The notes below the pieces were generated by a model. It was not told the DNA's origin and did not search any database. It saw nothing but the letters and a program-made list of their open reading frames with translations. A program made the translations under genes and the position numbers. 64,000 nt of DNA, taken from NCBI GenBank assembly GCA_021414245.1, contig JAIOOU010000003.1:778825-842824 (forward strand). The letters are read 5' to 3'. Origin of the DNA: Chloroflexota bacterium. Lineage in GTDB: Bacteria; Chloroflexota; Anaerolineae; Anaerolineales; Villigracilaceae. How positions within the stretch are numbered: the stretch's first letter is position 1; each line of letters begins with the position of its first letter. Positions 36,899 to 45,148 of the stretch are shown piece after piece.

Positions 36899-37582
36899 TT
36901 ACCAGATACCCGGCAGAAGACGGTAACGAACCTGCCGGGCATACCCGTCATAACCGGATAATTCCTTTTTTAATGCGCAGTCTTCCAGTGCTGTGCGCAA
37001 AATCAGCAGGATGGCGCACACTCCACTGACGCTGACTGCGGCCCACGAGGCCAGCAGAATGGGCATGGCCAGCTCGAACAAAATCATGCCGACATATGCC
37101 GGGTGGCGGACATAACGATATGGGCCGTTTGTGGCAACGGCGTGGCCGCGGTCGGATTGAATGCGAACAACCTGCGAAAAGAAGTTGTTGGAGGCCATGG
37201 CCCATAAAAGCAGGGCATAACTCAGAACGCACACGATCCATCCCGAAAATTGAGCGGCCGGGGGAAATCCATTTGTCCAGCCGTGGCGTTGATCAAGCCC
37301 GGCGAGAATGTAACGTGCCAATTGCAGAAGTCGAAGTACGCTCAGGATGATTCGATCCCAGGTCTTGGCACCCGCGGGAGGGGAAAGGCGCTCAACCATC
37401 AGTTCCGGGTTGAGGCGCAAGACAAGAAGATCCATGGCCGCGTAAAAAGCCAGCCAGACAGCGACCGCCGCCCAGCCGGGCCACCAATCCATTCGACCGG
37501 CTGACCAGAATACAGCCACCGCCATGGCGACAATGCCCAGAACTTGATCCAAAACAAAAAGAGCGACAAGCCTTTTGCTCAT
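36899..37582 (-). CDS. Membrane methyltransferase-like protein (isoprenylcysteine carboxyl methyltransferase family)
   Basis: 227 aa with about five hydrophobic segments and the C-terminal motif GPYRYVRHPAYVGMILFELAMP, characteristic of the PEMT/ICMT-like integral membrane methyltransferases. Substrate unknown; bacterial members modify lipids or have no known role. Start chosen at ATG 37582 (MSKRLVALF); the track start at 37654 adds a non-conserved N-terminus and no Shine-Dalgarno is obvious for either. Confidence 0.75.
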   Translation of the reverse strand: MSKRLVALFVLDQVLGIVAMAVAVFWSAGRMDWWPGWAAVAVWLAFYAAMDLLVLRLNPELMVERLSPPAGAKTWDRIILSVLRLLQLARYILAGLDQRHGWTNGFPPAAQFSGWIVCVLSYALLLWAMASNNFFSQVVRIQSDRGHAVATNGPYRYVRHPAYVGMILFELAMPILLASWAAVSVSGVCAILLILRTALEDCALKKELSGYDGYARQVRYRLLPGIW

Positions 37583-37663
37583 GTTTTTCAGGTCAAAAAT
37601 CGCGGCAAGGTGCAGGCACTCTCCCAACAACCTTCGTTGCAAATTGCAAGGCACCGCCCTGCA

Positions 37664-38344
37664 TCAAGCGGCATGCTTTTCCTTTTCCTCACGCGCATCA
37701 TCACCACAGCAATCATCCTGCATGCCCGCGGCTTTTTCAAACGATTCCTTCCCTTCACTGACTGAAAAGTAAATCAAACCGAGCGCCCCCAGGCTGTCTA
37801 TAAACCCAAAGCCGGTAAATTGATAGATGAGACTGGACGCCAGTAACACGACCGACATGTAAATACAGACCATTGTGCAGTTGGCATCCGCGAGAATGGG
37901 GGCTGAATTGAGCGTTCTTCCCACCCTGCGTTTGGCCATGACCAGCGCCCACATGATCGCAATGGAAATCAAGGAGATGATGAGACCGGGCAGGGTGGTG
38001 ACGGGTTTCCGGGCGGTAAAAAGATTATAGATGGATGTTGCGCCCAGGCCTGCGGCAAGCAGGTAGAAGGATGTGCCGGTGAGGCGCAAAGCGGTCCGCT
38101 CGAATTGTGAGCGCGGCGCGTCCATGTCTTTGCGGATGCGAAGCACCATGGCGAGGATCCCAATCCCCGACATAACTTCAATAAACGAATCCACGCCGAA
38201 GCCAAAAAGGGCCAGAGTTTCATCCTGGATACCGAAATAGGTGGAAACCATGCCCTCTGCAAAGTTGTAGAAAATGGTGAATAGCGCCAGCCAAAGGGCG
38301 TACTGCCAATACTTGTTGATGGACGGTTGTGTGAGAGTCGTCAT
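37664..38344 (-). CDS. CDF-like cation transporter membrane protein
   Basis: 226 aa with six hydrophobic segments arranged like the membrane domain of cation diffusion facilitators. NFAEGMVSTYFG and FGFGVDSFIEVMSG represent TM1-2, and APILADANCTMVCIY sits at the TM5 position. The usual TM5 His-x3-Asp metal site is replaced (DANCT), so metal transport is uncertain. The cytosolic C-terminal domain is absent; a Cys-Cys and charged tail (DDCCGDDAREEKEKHAA) ends the protein. ATG 38344 is preceded by AGGAG. Confidence 0.75.
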   Translation of the reverse strand: MTTLTQPSINKYWQYALWLALFTIFYNFAEGMVSTYFGIQDETLALFGFGVDSFIEVMSGIGILAMVLRIRKDMDAPRSQFERTALRLTGTSFYLLAAGLGATSIYNLFTARKPVTTLPGLIISLISIAIMWALVMAKRRVGRTLNSAPILADANCTMVCIYMSVVLLASSLIYQFTGFGFIDSLGALGLIYFSVSEGKESFEKAAGMQDDCCGDDAREEKEKHAA

Positions 38345-38440
38345 GAATACTCCTGGGATAAACAGGTTACCGGTAGAATCTGATTTTGCATGGAACCGCC
38401 CGCCTGTTCGTGCGGCGGTTTTCAAGGCAGGGGTCTGCCG

Positions 38441-39289
38441 TCATTCTAACAGTACGAGACCCCGGTGCGGCCTGTGCTCCGGTGCACGCCGCTCCAGTCC
38501 CGCGGTTCCCCTGGCGTGTGCGATCCGCTGACCGCCTTCAAAGATTTCCAGGTCGCCTGTGAGCGTATTAATAATTCGTTCCCCGAAATCACCATATTCA
38601 CGTCCGGCAGCAACCAATGTGATCTTTTTCCGCCCGATGCAGATGAATTCCAATATAAATTTATCGGGTGAGCCTTCCGCCTTTGCGGTATTGGGAGGCG
38701 CCATCCAAACATGTCCTTTCCCGTTTCTATATAAATACAGGAATGCAAAAGGAATTTGCACGGATGTGCCCCACAGGCTGGTCCGAAATATACTGCATTC
38801 GACGGCCACGTCCTGCGCGTCAAATTGGTGCGCGGACAGCCACCACCACTCCGGAATCAACTGCCTTCCCCAGTATTGAGTGACAGACCCGCAGACCCGC
38901 TCCAGGGTGAATTTTCCGGTTCCATGACGAATCCAACCTGTAAACCTTGCCATCGGCGCACTTTCGTACAATGTGTCGGGCATTTTTAGCAATCCAACCG
39001 GGAAAATATCGGGTTTGATTAATTCGCCACCCAGATCAATGATTAAATCCCAGGATATGTCACCTGCCCGCCCGCGGGTCCTTTTTGGGGATATGAAATT
39101 ATCGTCCGGCATGAGGGCATCCAGTTTTTCAAAGATCACCCGGCGGCCCTGCGGCGAGTGGATGCTGACCCGAAGTTCATGTTCATTCAATTTGCGGCGT
39201 TCGATCCAGTCCACAATGAGCGCAACCGGGCCCGAGTTAACCTTGAAAAACCAATATTCAACTGCAGATGTGGGGTGAGGGCTGAACAT
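38441..39289 (-). CDS. Lipocalin-like protein, CrtC/tocopherol-cyclase-like
   Basis: 282 aa, no signal peptide. The middle part (RFTGWIRHGTGKFTLERVCG, then EWWWLSAHQFD) recalls the lipocalin-fold group that includes carotenoid 1,2-hydratase (CrtC), AttH and plant tocopherol cyclase. The assignment rests on pattern memory only. No carotenoid genes are nearby. Confidence 0.5.
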   Translation of the reverse strand: MFSPHPTSAVEYWFFKVNSGPVALIVDWIERRKLNEHELRVSIHSPQGRRVIFEKLDALMPDDNFISPKRTRGRAGDISWDLIIDLGGELIKPDIFPVGLLKMPDTLYESAPMARFTGWIRHGTGKFTLERVCGSVTQYWGRQLIPEWWWLSAHQFDAQDVAVECSIFRTSLWGTSVQIPFAFLYLYRNGKGHVWMAPPNTAKAEGSPDKFILEFICIGRKKITLVAAGREYGDFGERIINTLTGDLEIFEGGQRIAHARGTAGLERRAPEHRPHRGLVLLE

Positions 39290-39325
39290 GATATTAATTT
39301 GCCGTCGCTTTGTGGTCAGGCATCT

Positions 39326-39712
39326 TTATCCGCCATACCGCAATTTATGCCCGGGTGTTAATGGTGAGATTAGACAAAGAGCAAACCAGCCCATGACCAG
39401 AATGATGATGGATGCTCTTGCAATTGCGAATCCAACAAGAGGCATGCTCTTAAAGGTGGCTAAAAAGGTGATAAGAAACAGGTCCAGCAGGCCGCCGATT
39501 GCCGAAAGAAAACACAGACCGGCTTTCAACCAGCGATTTGATGTTTTGAATATGATGATAATCACCGGGATGGCCCAGAAAAACAGCCCCCATTCGTCGG
39601 CATGCCTGATCTCGCCATTTGCAGACTGATACAAGGGCAGGAAGTAGGATAGCCCCAGGCCAATGGAGGCAAATGGCTGTACATAGTTGATCAATCTTTC
39701 AATGGATTGCAT
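39326..39712 (-). CDS. Small integral membrane protein, unknown
   Basis: 128 aa with about four hydrophobic segments (for example WGLFFWAIPVIIIIFKTS and SIIILVMGWFALCLISPL). ATG at 39712 follows GGAGGAAAACCA and is preferred over the track start 39817. Not recognised. Confidence 0.6.
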   Translation of the reverse strand: MQSIERLINYVQPFASIGLGLSYFLPLYQSANGEIRHADEWGLFFWAIPVIIIIFKTSNRWLKAGLCFLSAIGGLLDLFLITFLATFKSMPLVGFAIARASIIILVMGWFALCLISPLTPGHKLRYGG

Positions 39713-39746
39713 TGGTTTTCCTCCACCCGCTGATGATATCGGCGGC

Positions 39747-40205
39747 TCATCCCTGCAGATTGTATACCATATGGGGAATGTTGCGTCCCCATTCTGATAC
39801 GCTTTCGCTGACAACACGACAGCCCATTTTTACATAAAAGGACTGTGCATGAGGGTCGGCGTCCAGCTCCAGATGTCTGGCGCCGGACAGTTTCGCCTGT
39901 TCGAGTACGTGTCCAAATAGTCTTTTTCCAATCCCTTTGCCGATGAAATCCGGCAATACCCATAAATCCTCCAAAACCACGTCTGGCAAACGGATTAACA
40001 GCCGAACCCAGCCCACGGTAAGCGAGCCAACACGAGCCAGATGGACTTTGTCGATATCAATTGATTCTGGCGTAATGATCGGCGTCTGTGCCCATTTTGA
40101 TACGAGATGTTCCGGGTAACCCCAATGCCTCTTGGAATCTATCGCGATTTGTTTGAGCCTTGGCGAATCTTTGGGATGCGCACGAACAATTTCAATATCC
40201 AGCAT
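39747..40205 (-). CDS. GNAT-family N-acetyltransferase
   Basis: 152 aa. The acetyl-CoA loop DLWVLPDFIGKGIGKRLFGHVLEQAK (motif A, R/Q-x-x-G-x-G/A type) lies at about residues 78-103, followed by LELDADPHAQSFYVKMGCRVV (motif B). Substrate unknown. ATG at 40205. Confidence 0.88.
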   Translation of the reverse strand: MLDIEIVRAHPKDSPRLKQIAIDSKRHWGYPEHLVSKWAQTPIITPESIDIDKVHLARVGSLTVGWVRLLIRLPDVVLEDLWVLPDFIGKGIGKRLFGHVLEQAKLSGARHLELDADPHAQSFYVKMGCRVVSESVSEWGRNIPHMVYNLQG

Positions 40206-40271
40206 ATGGGACCCCGTTCAGATATTGTTCGTGAAATGCTCAATGATTTGCATTATCCAACCCGGAATAAT

Positions 40272-40730
40272 TCATGCCCTCTTTGCCTTGTTGACCGGCA
40301 GGTAATGATGTTCAACAAATCTATTCCAGCCCTTTTTTGTCTTTGATTCAACCATCCAGTAAAAACCTTTGTCTTCATCCGGCCAGTACACCATCCTTGC
40401 TGTTCCAGCCGGCATTTTTGCTTGAAAGCCAATCGCTTCCGGATGAACATCAGTCACGTCTGCTAATTTCCCATTCGATTGCCTGCCGTCCGAAGTAAAT
40501 GACCAAAAACATATTTCTTTTTCAGAATTGACCCCAATCATCGCCAATTCATCGTAGGATTTATCAGCAAACTCCCAATGAGCTGTCAGTTGGATATAAG
40601 TTCCTGACAATGTTTTCTTGAACTCCCGTTCGCACTTGAATTGACCCCTTTCAGAATTGGCTTCTGTGCGCCAGATACCGAAAAGAGGATCGAACAAGCC
40701 CAGCCTGCCTCTGCCTTTGTGCCATCTCAT
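40272..40730 (-). CDS. DUF1579-like / lipocalin-like protein
   Basis: 152 aa. Features such as GIWRTEANSERGQF, a run of beta strands with MIGVNSEKEICFWSFTSDGRQS, and a Trp-rich C-terminus resemble the DUF1579 family (lipid- or heme-binding-like beta barrels). The track ORF runs on to 41180 through an IS remnant; the ATG about 40730 has GGAGGCAAC before it and is the believable start (MRWHKGRG). Function unknown. Confidence 0.6.
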   Translation of the reverse strand: MRWHKGRGRLGLFDPLFGIWRTEANSERGQFKCEREFKKTLSGTYIQLTAHWEFADKSYDELAMIGVNSEKEICFWSFTSDGRQSNGKLADVTDVHPEAIGFQAKMPAGTARMVYWPDEDKGFYWMVESKTKKGWNRFVEHHYLPVNKAKRA

Positions 40731-40896
40731 GTTGCCTCCGGATGTACTGTAAGTAACCGACCTTCCCATTCTCTCCCAATCATGGATCCCGCCATTTCCG
40801 TGTGAGCCCGAATAGTTGCAGGCTCGTAAAGACCGAACGCCGCGACGCGCCAGTGGCAGAACAGGCTTCACCCCATTATACAAACAGGAGAGAGGA

Positions 40897-41035
40897 ATGA
40901 CAACCAGTTGCAGAAAGTTCGCGGGGATCGATGCCACCGAGGAGAAGTTGGATGTTGCCAGGTCGCCAGTAATGAAGAAGAGATCGCCAGCCTGATCAAG
41001 AAAATGACAGCCTTGAAGCCTGGCTTGATGTGATG
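40897..41035 (+). pseudogene. IS110-family transposase, 5' remnant with frameshift
   Basis: ATG 40897 preceded by GGAGAGAGGA opens MTTSCRKFAGIDATEEKLDVA, the DEDD N-terminus of IS110-type transposases (G-I-D-x-x-K/E-x-x-L-D-V-A). A stop follows after 32 codons, but the +1 frame continues EEIASLIKKMTALKPGLM, which matches the next conserved stretch of the family. Everything after that is missing. So this is a dead element of which about 140 bp survive, on the opposite strand to its neighbours. Recognition is from motif only; IS110 versus IS1111 subgroup cannot be decided. Confidence 0.6.
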
Positions 41036-41091
41036 GTGGTTTTTTCCTTTTGACTCTCAGGCTGGTTGCCGCATGCTGCGGATGCCCATAC

Positions 41092-41829
41092 TTAAAATAG
41101 TGGAACGCCCTGAAGCAATCTCTCCTTGATTGAAAAGAAAGCAGGATTACCCAAAAGAGCAGGAAACCCTGCACACTCAAGAATTGCCGTTCTCAAATAG
41201 GACAGAAAATCGGGGGGATCGGTCAACGCGGTGACCGGATAGGCCGTACCTGACCAGACAAAGTTTTGCCAAGTCGGTTTCCAATGCGATTCGGCAAAAA
41301 CACCATAAGGTGCCCCGCCACTGCTATGGTCCTTGTGATAGCCATCGGGCGAGAGACTCACAAGGAAGCTCTTCATTTCATCGTGGTTGGAATCATCCTG
41401 CCAGTCTGCAAAATCCTGACAGACCGATGCCGTCCATTCATCATTGCAGATGTCGAGATGCAGCCCGTCCGCGAAACCTTTTGGCGAAATGATCCCCTGT
41501 TCCTTCCAAAACCCCACATGTTGGTAATCTTTTAGATCGACAAATGAGATGCCGCCAACTCTTTCCCAAAATGCCACGAGTATCCCGGGAATGGACAGCC
41601 CTGTCCTTGTTTCAATAATTTGGATATTGCTTCTCAAGCCGGGAATGGGAACTTGCTCGGACGATACCCAGCTATAACCCAAAGCCCTGAGATTCCCGCT
41701 CAAAACCGCCAATGCGTCGGCGCATTTGGATAATGAGGCAAGAGCCGCAGCCTGCACGGCTGATTCATCATCAGAAGACAATTCCTGCCATGCTTGTTGG
41801 TTCTCAAGGATCTTGTCAATTGTATTCAT
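41092..41829 (-). CDS. SMI1/KNR4 (SUKH)-like protein
   Basis: 245 aa. The segment IQIIETRTGLSIPGILVAFWERVGGISFVDL matches the SUKH pattern (E-x-x-hydrophobic...LP..Y..FW...GG), a superfamily often used for toxin immunity and regulation. C-terminal part not recognised. It lies between the IS110 remnant and a decayed attC; its upstream attC-like arm starts 18 bp before its ATG, so it may be the former last cassette of the array or the first flanking gene. Confidence 0.55.
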   Translation of the reverse strand: MNTIDKILENQQAWQELSSDDESAVQAAALASLSKCADALAVLSGNLRALGYSWVSSEQVPIPGLRSNIQIIETRTGLSIPGILVAFWERVGGISFVDLKDYQHVGFWKEQGIISPKGFADGLHLDICNDEWTASVCQDFADWQDDSNHDEMKSFLVSLSPDGYHKDHSSGGAPYGVFAESHWKPTWQNFVWSGTAYPVTALTDPPDFLSYLRTAILECAGFPALLGNPAFFSIKERLLQGVPLF

Positions 41830-41846
41830 TGATCATCCGTTTAGCA

Positions 41847-42110
41847 GCCAACGGTTTGCTGTTGTCGATTCTGCCCGGGGCAGGGAAAACTCGAAGCCGC
41901 GTTGCGCGAAATGCCCGGACTCTTCCGCCCGCCCCGCCTTGAATCCGAGCGGAAAGGACGATTTGGTTTTCTGTGGCGGCAAATTCCGCCATCAATTCTA
42001 TTTTGTCATGAAGATGGAAAATTTAATAACCACCTGGCTTGCAGGGTGGTTATTAAATGGAACTTCCGCGCCGGGATGCACCTCGTGCCCCGGCTAAAAA
42101 AGCATTAAGC
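41847..42110 (-). repeat. Degenerate attC (site 1, distal end)
   Basis: On the plus strand GCCAACGGTTTGC, then GGCAGGGAAAACTCGAAGCC, match the intact sites, but the other arm is replaced by about 150 bp of unrelated sequence. Only an R''-like ATTAAGC at 42104-42110 remains, holding the stop codon of the next gene. Confidence 0.55.
42022..42057 (-). terminator. Hairpin within degenerate attC, possible terminator of the lactonase-like gene
   Basis: A perfect 13-bp stem (TTTAATAACCACC and complement) with a 10-nt loop, about 48 bp past the stop of the minus-strand gene, followed by TTTT on the minus strand. Confidence 0.5.
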
Positions 42111-42725
42111 CTCATGACGAGGTCGCCACGGTTCGTCCACGTGCGCCAGCCAGACCAGCTCGGGGTCGAACGCACGCACCCGCAACTGGCCTTCGGTGTG
42201 CGGCTCGTCGAGCTCGCCGAACCAAACCGCCACGTCACCGCCGACGATGATCGGACGCCCGCCTGTCTCGACGACGACCATTTGCAACCCGCGTGTATGG
42301 CCGGGCGCCGGGACAAGCCGGAGCCCGGGAAGCAGTTCGAGCTCACCGTCGACCGGCACGTACCGCACGCCGGGCGCATCGACCCACTCGCGAATAGTGT
42401 AGTCGTCCTTGCTGCGTGCGTCGTCGAGCTCCAGACGCTGGACGTAGATCGGCCTCCCGGCGAAGAGGTGATTGCCACCACAGTGGTCGAAGTGCAGGTG
42501 TGTGTTGACAACGATGTCAATGCCCGCGAGGTCGAAGTCCTGCCTGCTCAGTGGAAGGAGGCGGGGATCCATGTCAGCCACGGCCAGGTGCAGCTCTGTC
42601 ATGCCGGTGTCGACCAGCACACGCCCATCGGGATGGTCGATGACGTGCACATTGACCGGCATCCGTTCGCCCCCGGCGAGCAGGTCGGCAACACGGACTG
42701 GCTTGATGGCGATTTTCTTTTTCAT
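42105..42725 (-). CDS. Metallo-beta-lactamase-fold hydrolase, AHL-lactonase-like (cassette gene)
   Basis: 206 aa. The metal-binding motif THLHFDHCGG (HxHxDH) is near residue 90, further ligands are in PAPGHTRG and GGDVAVW, and the N-terminus VNVHVIDHPDGRVLVDTGM is the one found in N-acyl-homoserine lactonases and related lactonases. The DNA is much more GC-rich than the other cassettes, with G/C third positions, which points to a separate origin. ATG 42725 is chosen over the track start. Stop TAA lies inside an attC-like box at the array's distal end. Lactone hydrolysis is the likely chemistry; the substrate is unknown. Confidence 0.8.
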   Translation of the reverse strand: MKKKIAIKPVRVADLLAGGERMPVNVHVIDHPDGRVLVDTGMTELHLAVADMDPRLLPLSRQDFDLAGIDIVVNTHLHFDHCGGNHLFAGRPIYVQRLELDDARSKDDYTIREWVDAPGVRYVPVDGELELLPGLRLVPAPGHTRGLQMVVVETGGRPIIVGGDVAVWFGELDEPHTEGQLRVRAFDPELVWLAHVDEPWRPRHEA

Positions 42726-42762
42726 GATTCCCAATTTTACCAAACGTTCCATTGAGACAGCC

Positions 42763-42849
42763 GCCCACCGGTTGCGTTATGTCCCGCAGGGGTACGCTGG
42801 GGCCGGCGGGGACGGAGAAAGCCCGAAATCCGCTAACGCTTTGTTGGCT
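42763..42849 (-). repeat. attC site 2 (87 bp, degenerate)
   Basis: Boxes GCCCACC and GTTGGCT (plus strand) with arms CGGTTGCGTTATG and CGCTAACGCTTT. Both boxes deviate from RYYYAAC/GTTRRRY. Confidence 0.75.
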
Positions 42850-42854
42850 GGCGT

Positions 42855-43568
42855 TTATGCTGGAAGCGTATCCGCCTCCGACAAGGGATCTATTGATGGC
42901 AATGCCCATAAAATACCCACAATGAAAACTCCAGCAACTGGAACTAATAGATATAGCAACTGCCACGCGCTTTTTCCACTATCGTGAAGCCGGCGTGAAC
43001 CCACCGCCAATAGAGGCAGTAAAGTAGCAAGAAGAAACACTTCTGCCATAGTTTCATTTAAAAGCGTAATTGCCGAAAGGCATATCACGATAAACAATGC
43101 AAACCACCAGAATTCTGAACGCGATGCTCGTCCATTGAATTCTGCGTATTTTGTTAAGCATTTGCGGATTGACTCGTAGAATGTAATCGGGCTTGTTTCG
43201 TTGTCAGTATTTGAATTTGAAGAAACTTTCATTCTTAACTCCCTGCCGATTTTAAAGACGGCTTCTCTCAAAGATGTAACCCAATTCGATAAATTGAGTC
43301 CGTCATCATTTTCAGCAAGAATTCCCTTATCCGCAACTGTGGAATCCCCTAGTTTTTCAGATTCGAGCCAATTCGCATCGTTTTTTAGTCTCAAAACCAA
43401 TTCCATTCTTGAATTTACCTGAAATTTCGAGTATATGTTTTTCAAATGGAATTCAATTGTGCGTTCAGAGACCTTCATATCCAGCGCAATTAATTTATTG
43501 CTTTTACCTTGCAATAAAAGTTGCAGGGTTTCCCTTTCGCGGTTGCTTAGTCGGGGGAATTGTTGCAT
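42855..43568 (-). CDS. LuxR-type HTH fused to DUF805 membrane domain (cassette gene)
   Basis: 237 aa. Residues 1-65 are a LuxR/GerE helix-turn-helix (LSNRERETLQLLLQGKSNKLIALDMKVSERTIEFHLKNIYSKF). A linker of about 60 residues follows, then a DUF805 domain (KYAEFNGRASRSEFWWFALFIV, late RRLHDSGKSAWQLLYLLVPVAG) with three to four membrane helices. The joining of a DNA-binding domain at the very N-terminus to a membrane module suggests a membrane-tethered regulator. ATG at 43568. Stop 6 bp from its attC. Confidence 0.85.
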   Translation of the reverse strand: MQQFPRLSNRERETLQLLLQGKSNKLIALDMKVSERTIEFHLKNIYSKFQVNSRMELVLRLKNDANWLESEKLGDSTVADKGILAENDDGLNLSNWVTSLREAVFKIGRELRMKVSSNSNTDNETSPITFYESIRKCLTKYAEFNGRASRSEFWWFALFIVICLSAITLLNETMAEVFLLATLLPLLAVGSRRLHDSGKSAWQLLYLLVPVAGVFIVGILWALPSIDPLSEADTLPA

Positions 43569-43605
43569 AGTGAAGATTCCTTTTTAGATTATTTTGCCAA
43601 TAGCC

Positions 43606-43692
43606 AGCCAACGGTTTGCGTTAGGCGCGTGTGGGCGGGCCAGGCAAATGATGGAGATTAGTAAACTGCCGAGGCCGCACGCTTGGTTAGGC
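43606..43692 (-). repeat. attC site 3 (87 bp)
   Basis: AGCCAAC and GTTAGGC boxes; arms CGGTTTGCGTTA and GCACGCTTG. Shorter central part than the 130-bp type. Its R'' box contains the stop codon of the glycosyltransferase gene. Confidence 0.85.
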
Positions 43693-44949
43693 AGCCTTTT
43701 GTTGTTCAAGTTTATTAAAGATTTTAACAGCAGCTTCTATTCCATTCTCGGTTTGAATTTGCTTTCCTAGTTTCCCGGCATGTTGACGCATTTCTTGATT
43801 AGTAATCACTTCTCGAATGGCATTTGCAAGTTTTTCAGCAGTAAGTTTCCTTCGTGGAATCGGTTTTGGCCCTACTCCTAAATCAGCAATTCGCTGCCCC
43901 CAAAATGGCTGGTCTCCAAAAAATGGAATAACGATGGACGGAACACCAGCCCTAAGACCAGCGGCAACCGTGCTTGCCCCGCCATGATGAATAACCGCGG
44001 ACATACGCGGAAACAGCCATGAATGCGGAATGGAGTCAATCATAAAAATCGATTCAGGTACATTGTTCTTTTGTAATCCGCTCCAGCCTGAAAGCAATAC
44101 TGCGCGTTGATCAGCCAGTGCCAATGCTTGAATAACCAAATCTGCTGTCTGTTCAGGATTCCGAGTGCTCATGCTGCCAAACCCAATATACACAGGCGGG
44201 GAACCGGATTGTAAGAAATCAAGCAGGGCAGTGGGAGGTTGCCAATCATCCGTTTCGTCCACAAACCAGTATCCAGTAATGTGAGTATTGCCATTCCAGT
44301 CTGATGGTGCAGGTATTACCGAAGGGCTAAAGCCATAAAGAACAGGCATATTATGTGTTGACTTGGAATCGTAGGAACCTAGAAACGGAGCCGATGGAAT
44401 GTTTAGCACCTCTTTTCTTGCTATTGTGTCTGCTGACCGAAACCCTTGCCACATCAGTTGACGGGCAAGACGATGTGATAAACGGTTAAGAAAAGCCGGA
44501 AGTTTTGGAGTAAGAACACTGGAAAAATCCTTTGTAGGCGTGAAAGGAAAAACATAAGCTTGAACCAGTGGAATATTCAGTTTTTCTGCAATTGCAGTGC
44601 CAATGAATAATCCACCTATGCCAGCCAATACAACATCCATTCCCTGCGCCGCAAGTAAACCACCTTCGGCAAAATGGAGTGCTTCGCGCTCGGCTTCTTT
44701 CGCCATTTTTGCCATTAGCAAAAGAAAATTCCCCTTTTCAGTCAACTCTCGCATTTCGTTATTTTCAACAGCGTCCTTTACGTCATTTCCAAAAGACCAA
44801 AATTCAAGCCCGTATGATGTGACCAACGCCTGAAAGTTGCTGTGACTTACAAGACGAATATAATGCCCTGCATTCTGCAAGCCTTTTCCTAATGCAATAT
44901 AAGGTTGAACATCCCCGCGACTCCCTGGAGCAATGATTACGATACGCAT
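43687..44949 (-). CDS. Glycosyltransferase, GT1/UGT-like (cassette gene)
   Basis: 420 aa, two Rossmann-like halves. N-terminal MRIVIIAPGSRGDVQPYIALGKGL is the acceptor-side signature of the sterol/macrolide-type glycosyltransferases. The C-terminal HHGGASTVAAGLRAGVPSIVIPFFGDQPFWG is the nucleotide-sugar-binding signature. Such enzymes transfer hexoses to small lipophilic acceptors, and several inactivate antibiotics; the acceptor here is unknown. Stop TAA is inside the attC box GTTAGGC. Confidence 0.9.
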   Translation of the reverse strand: MRIVIIAPGSRGDVQPYIALGKGLQNAGHYIRLVSHSNFQALVTSYGLEFWSFGNDVKDAVENNEMRELTEKGNFLLLMAKMAKEAEREALHFAEGGLLAAQGMDVVLAGIGGLFIGTAIAEKLNIPLVQAYVFPFTPTKDFSSVLTPKLPAFLNRLSHRLARQLMWQGFRSADTIARKEVLNIPSAPFLGSYDSKSTHNMPVLYGFSPSVIPAPSDWNGNTHITGYWFVDETDDWQPPTALLDFLQSGSPPVYIGFGSMSTRNPEQTADLVIQALALADQRAVLLSGWSGLQKNNVPESIFMIDSIPHSWLFPRMSAVIHHGGASTVAAGLRAGVPSIVIPFFGDQPFWGQRIADLGVGPKPIPRRKLTAEKLANAIREVITNQEMRQHAGKLGKQIQTENGIEAAVKIFNKLEQQKAA

Positions 44950-45004
44950 AGTGTCTGAATTATCCTTTGACCTTTTCCAGGGAGCGTCTTTTGGGAGGGA
45001 GGCC

Positions 45005-45147
45005 GCCTAACGGTTTGCGTTTGCGTAGCATGGCGCTCGGGCCGGCGTGGACTCTGCCTGGGAGCAGGAAAAGCCCGAAGCCACCCGAGAGAAGGGTTTG
45101 AGGCGAAACGATCCGGCGAGCACAGCGAGCACGGGTTGCCGTTGAAC
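45005..45147 (-). repeat. attC site 4 (143 bp)
   Basis: GCCTAAC and GTTGAAC boxes; arm CGGTTTGCGTTTGCG; central ACTCTGCCTGGGAGCAGGAAAAGCCCGAAGCC. The second arm carries an inserted CGGCGAGCACAGCGAGCACGGG module and is diverged. Confidence 0.8.
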
Positions 45148-45148
45148 A

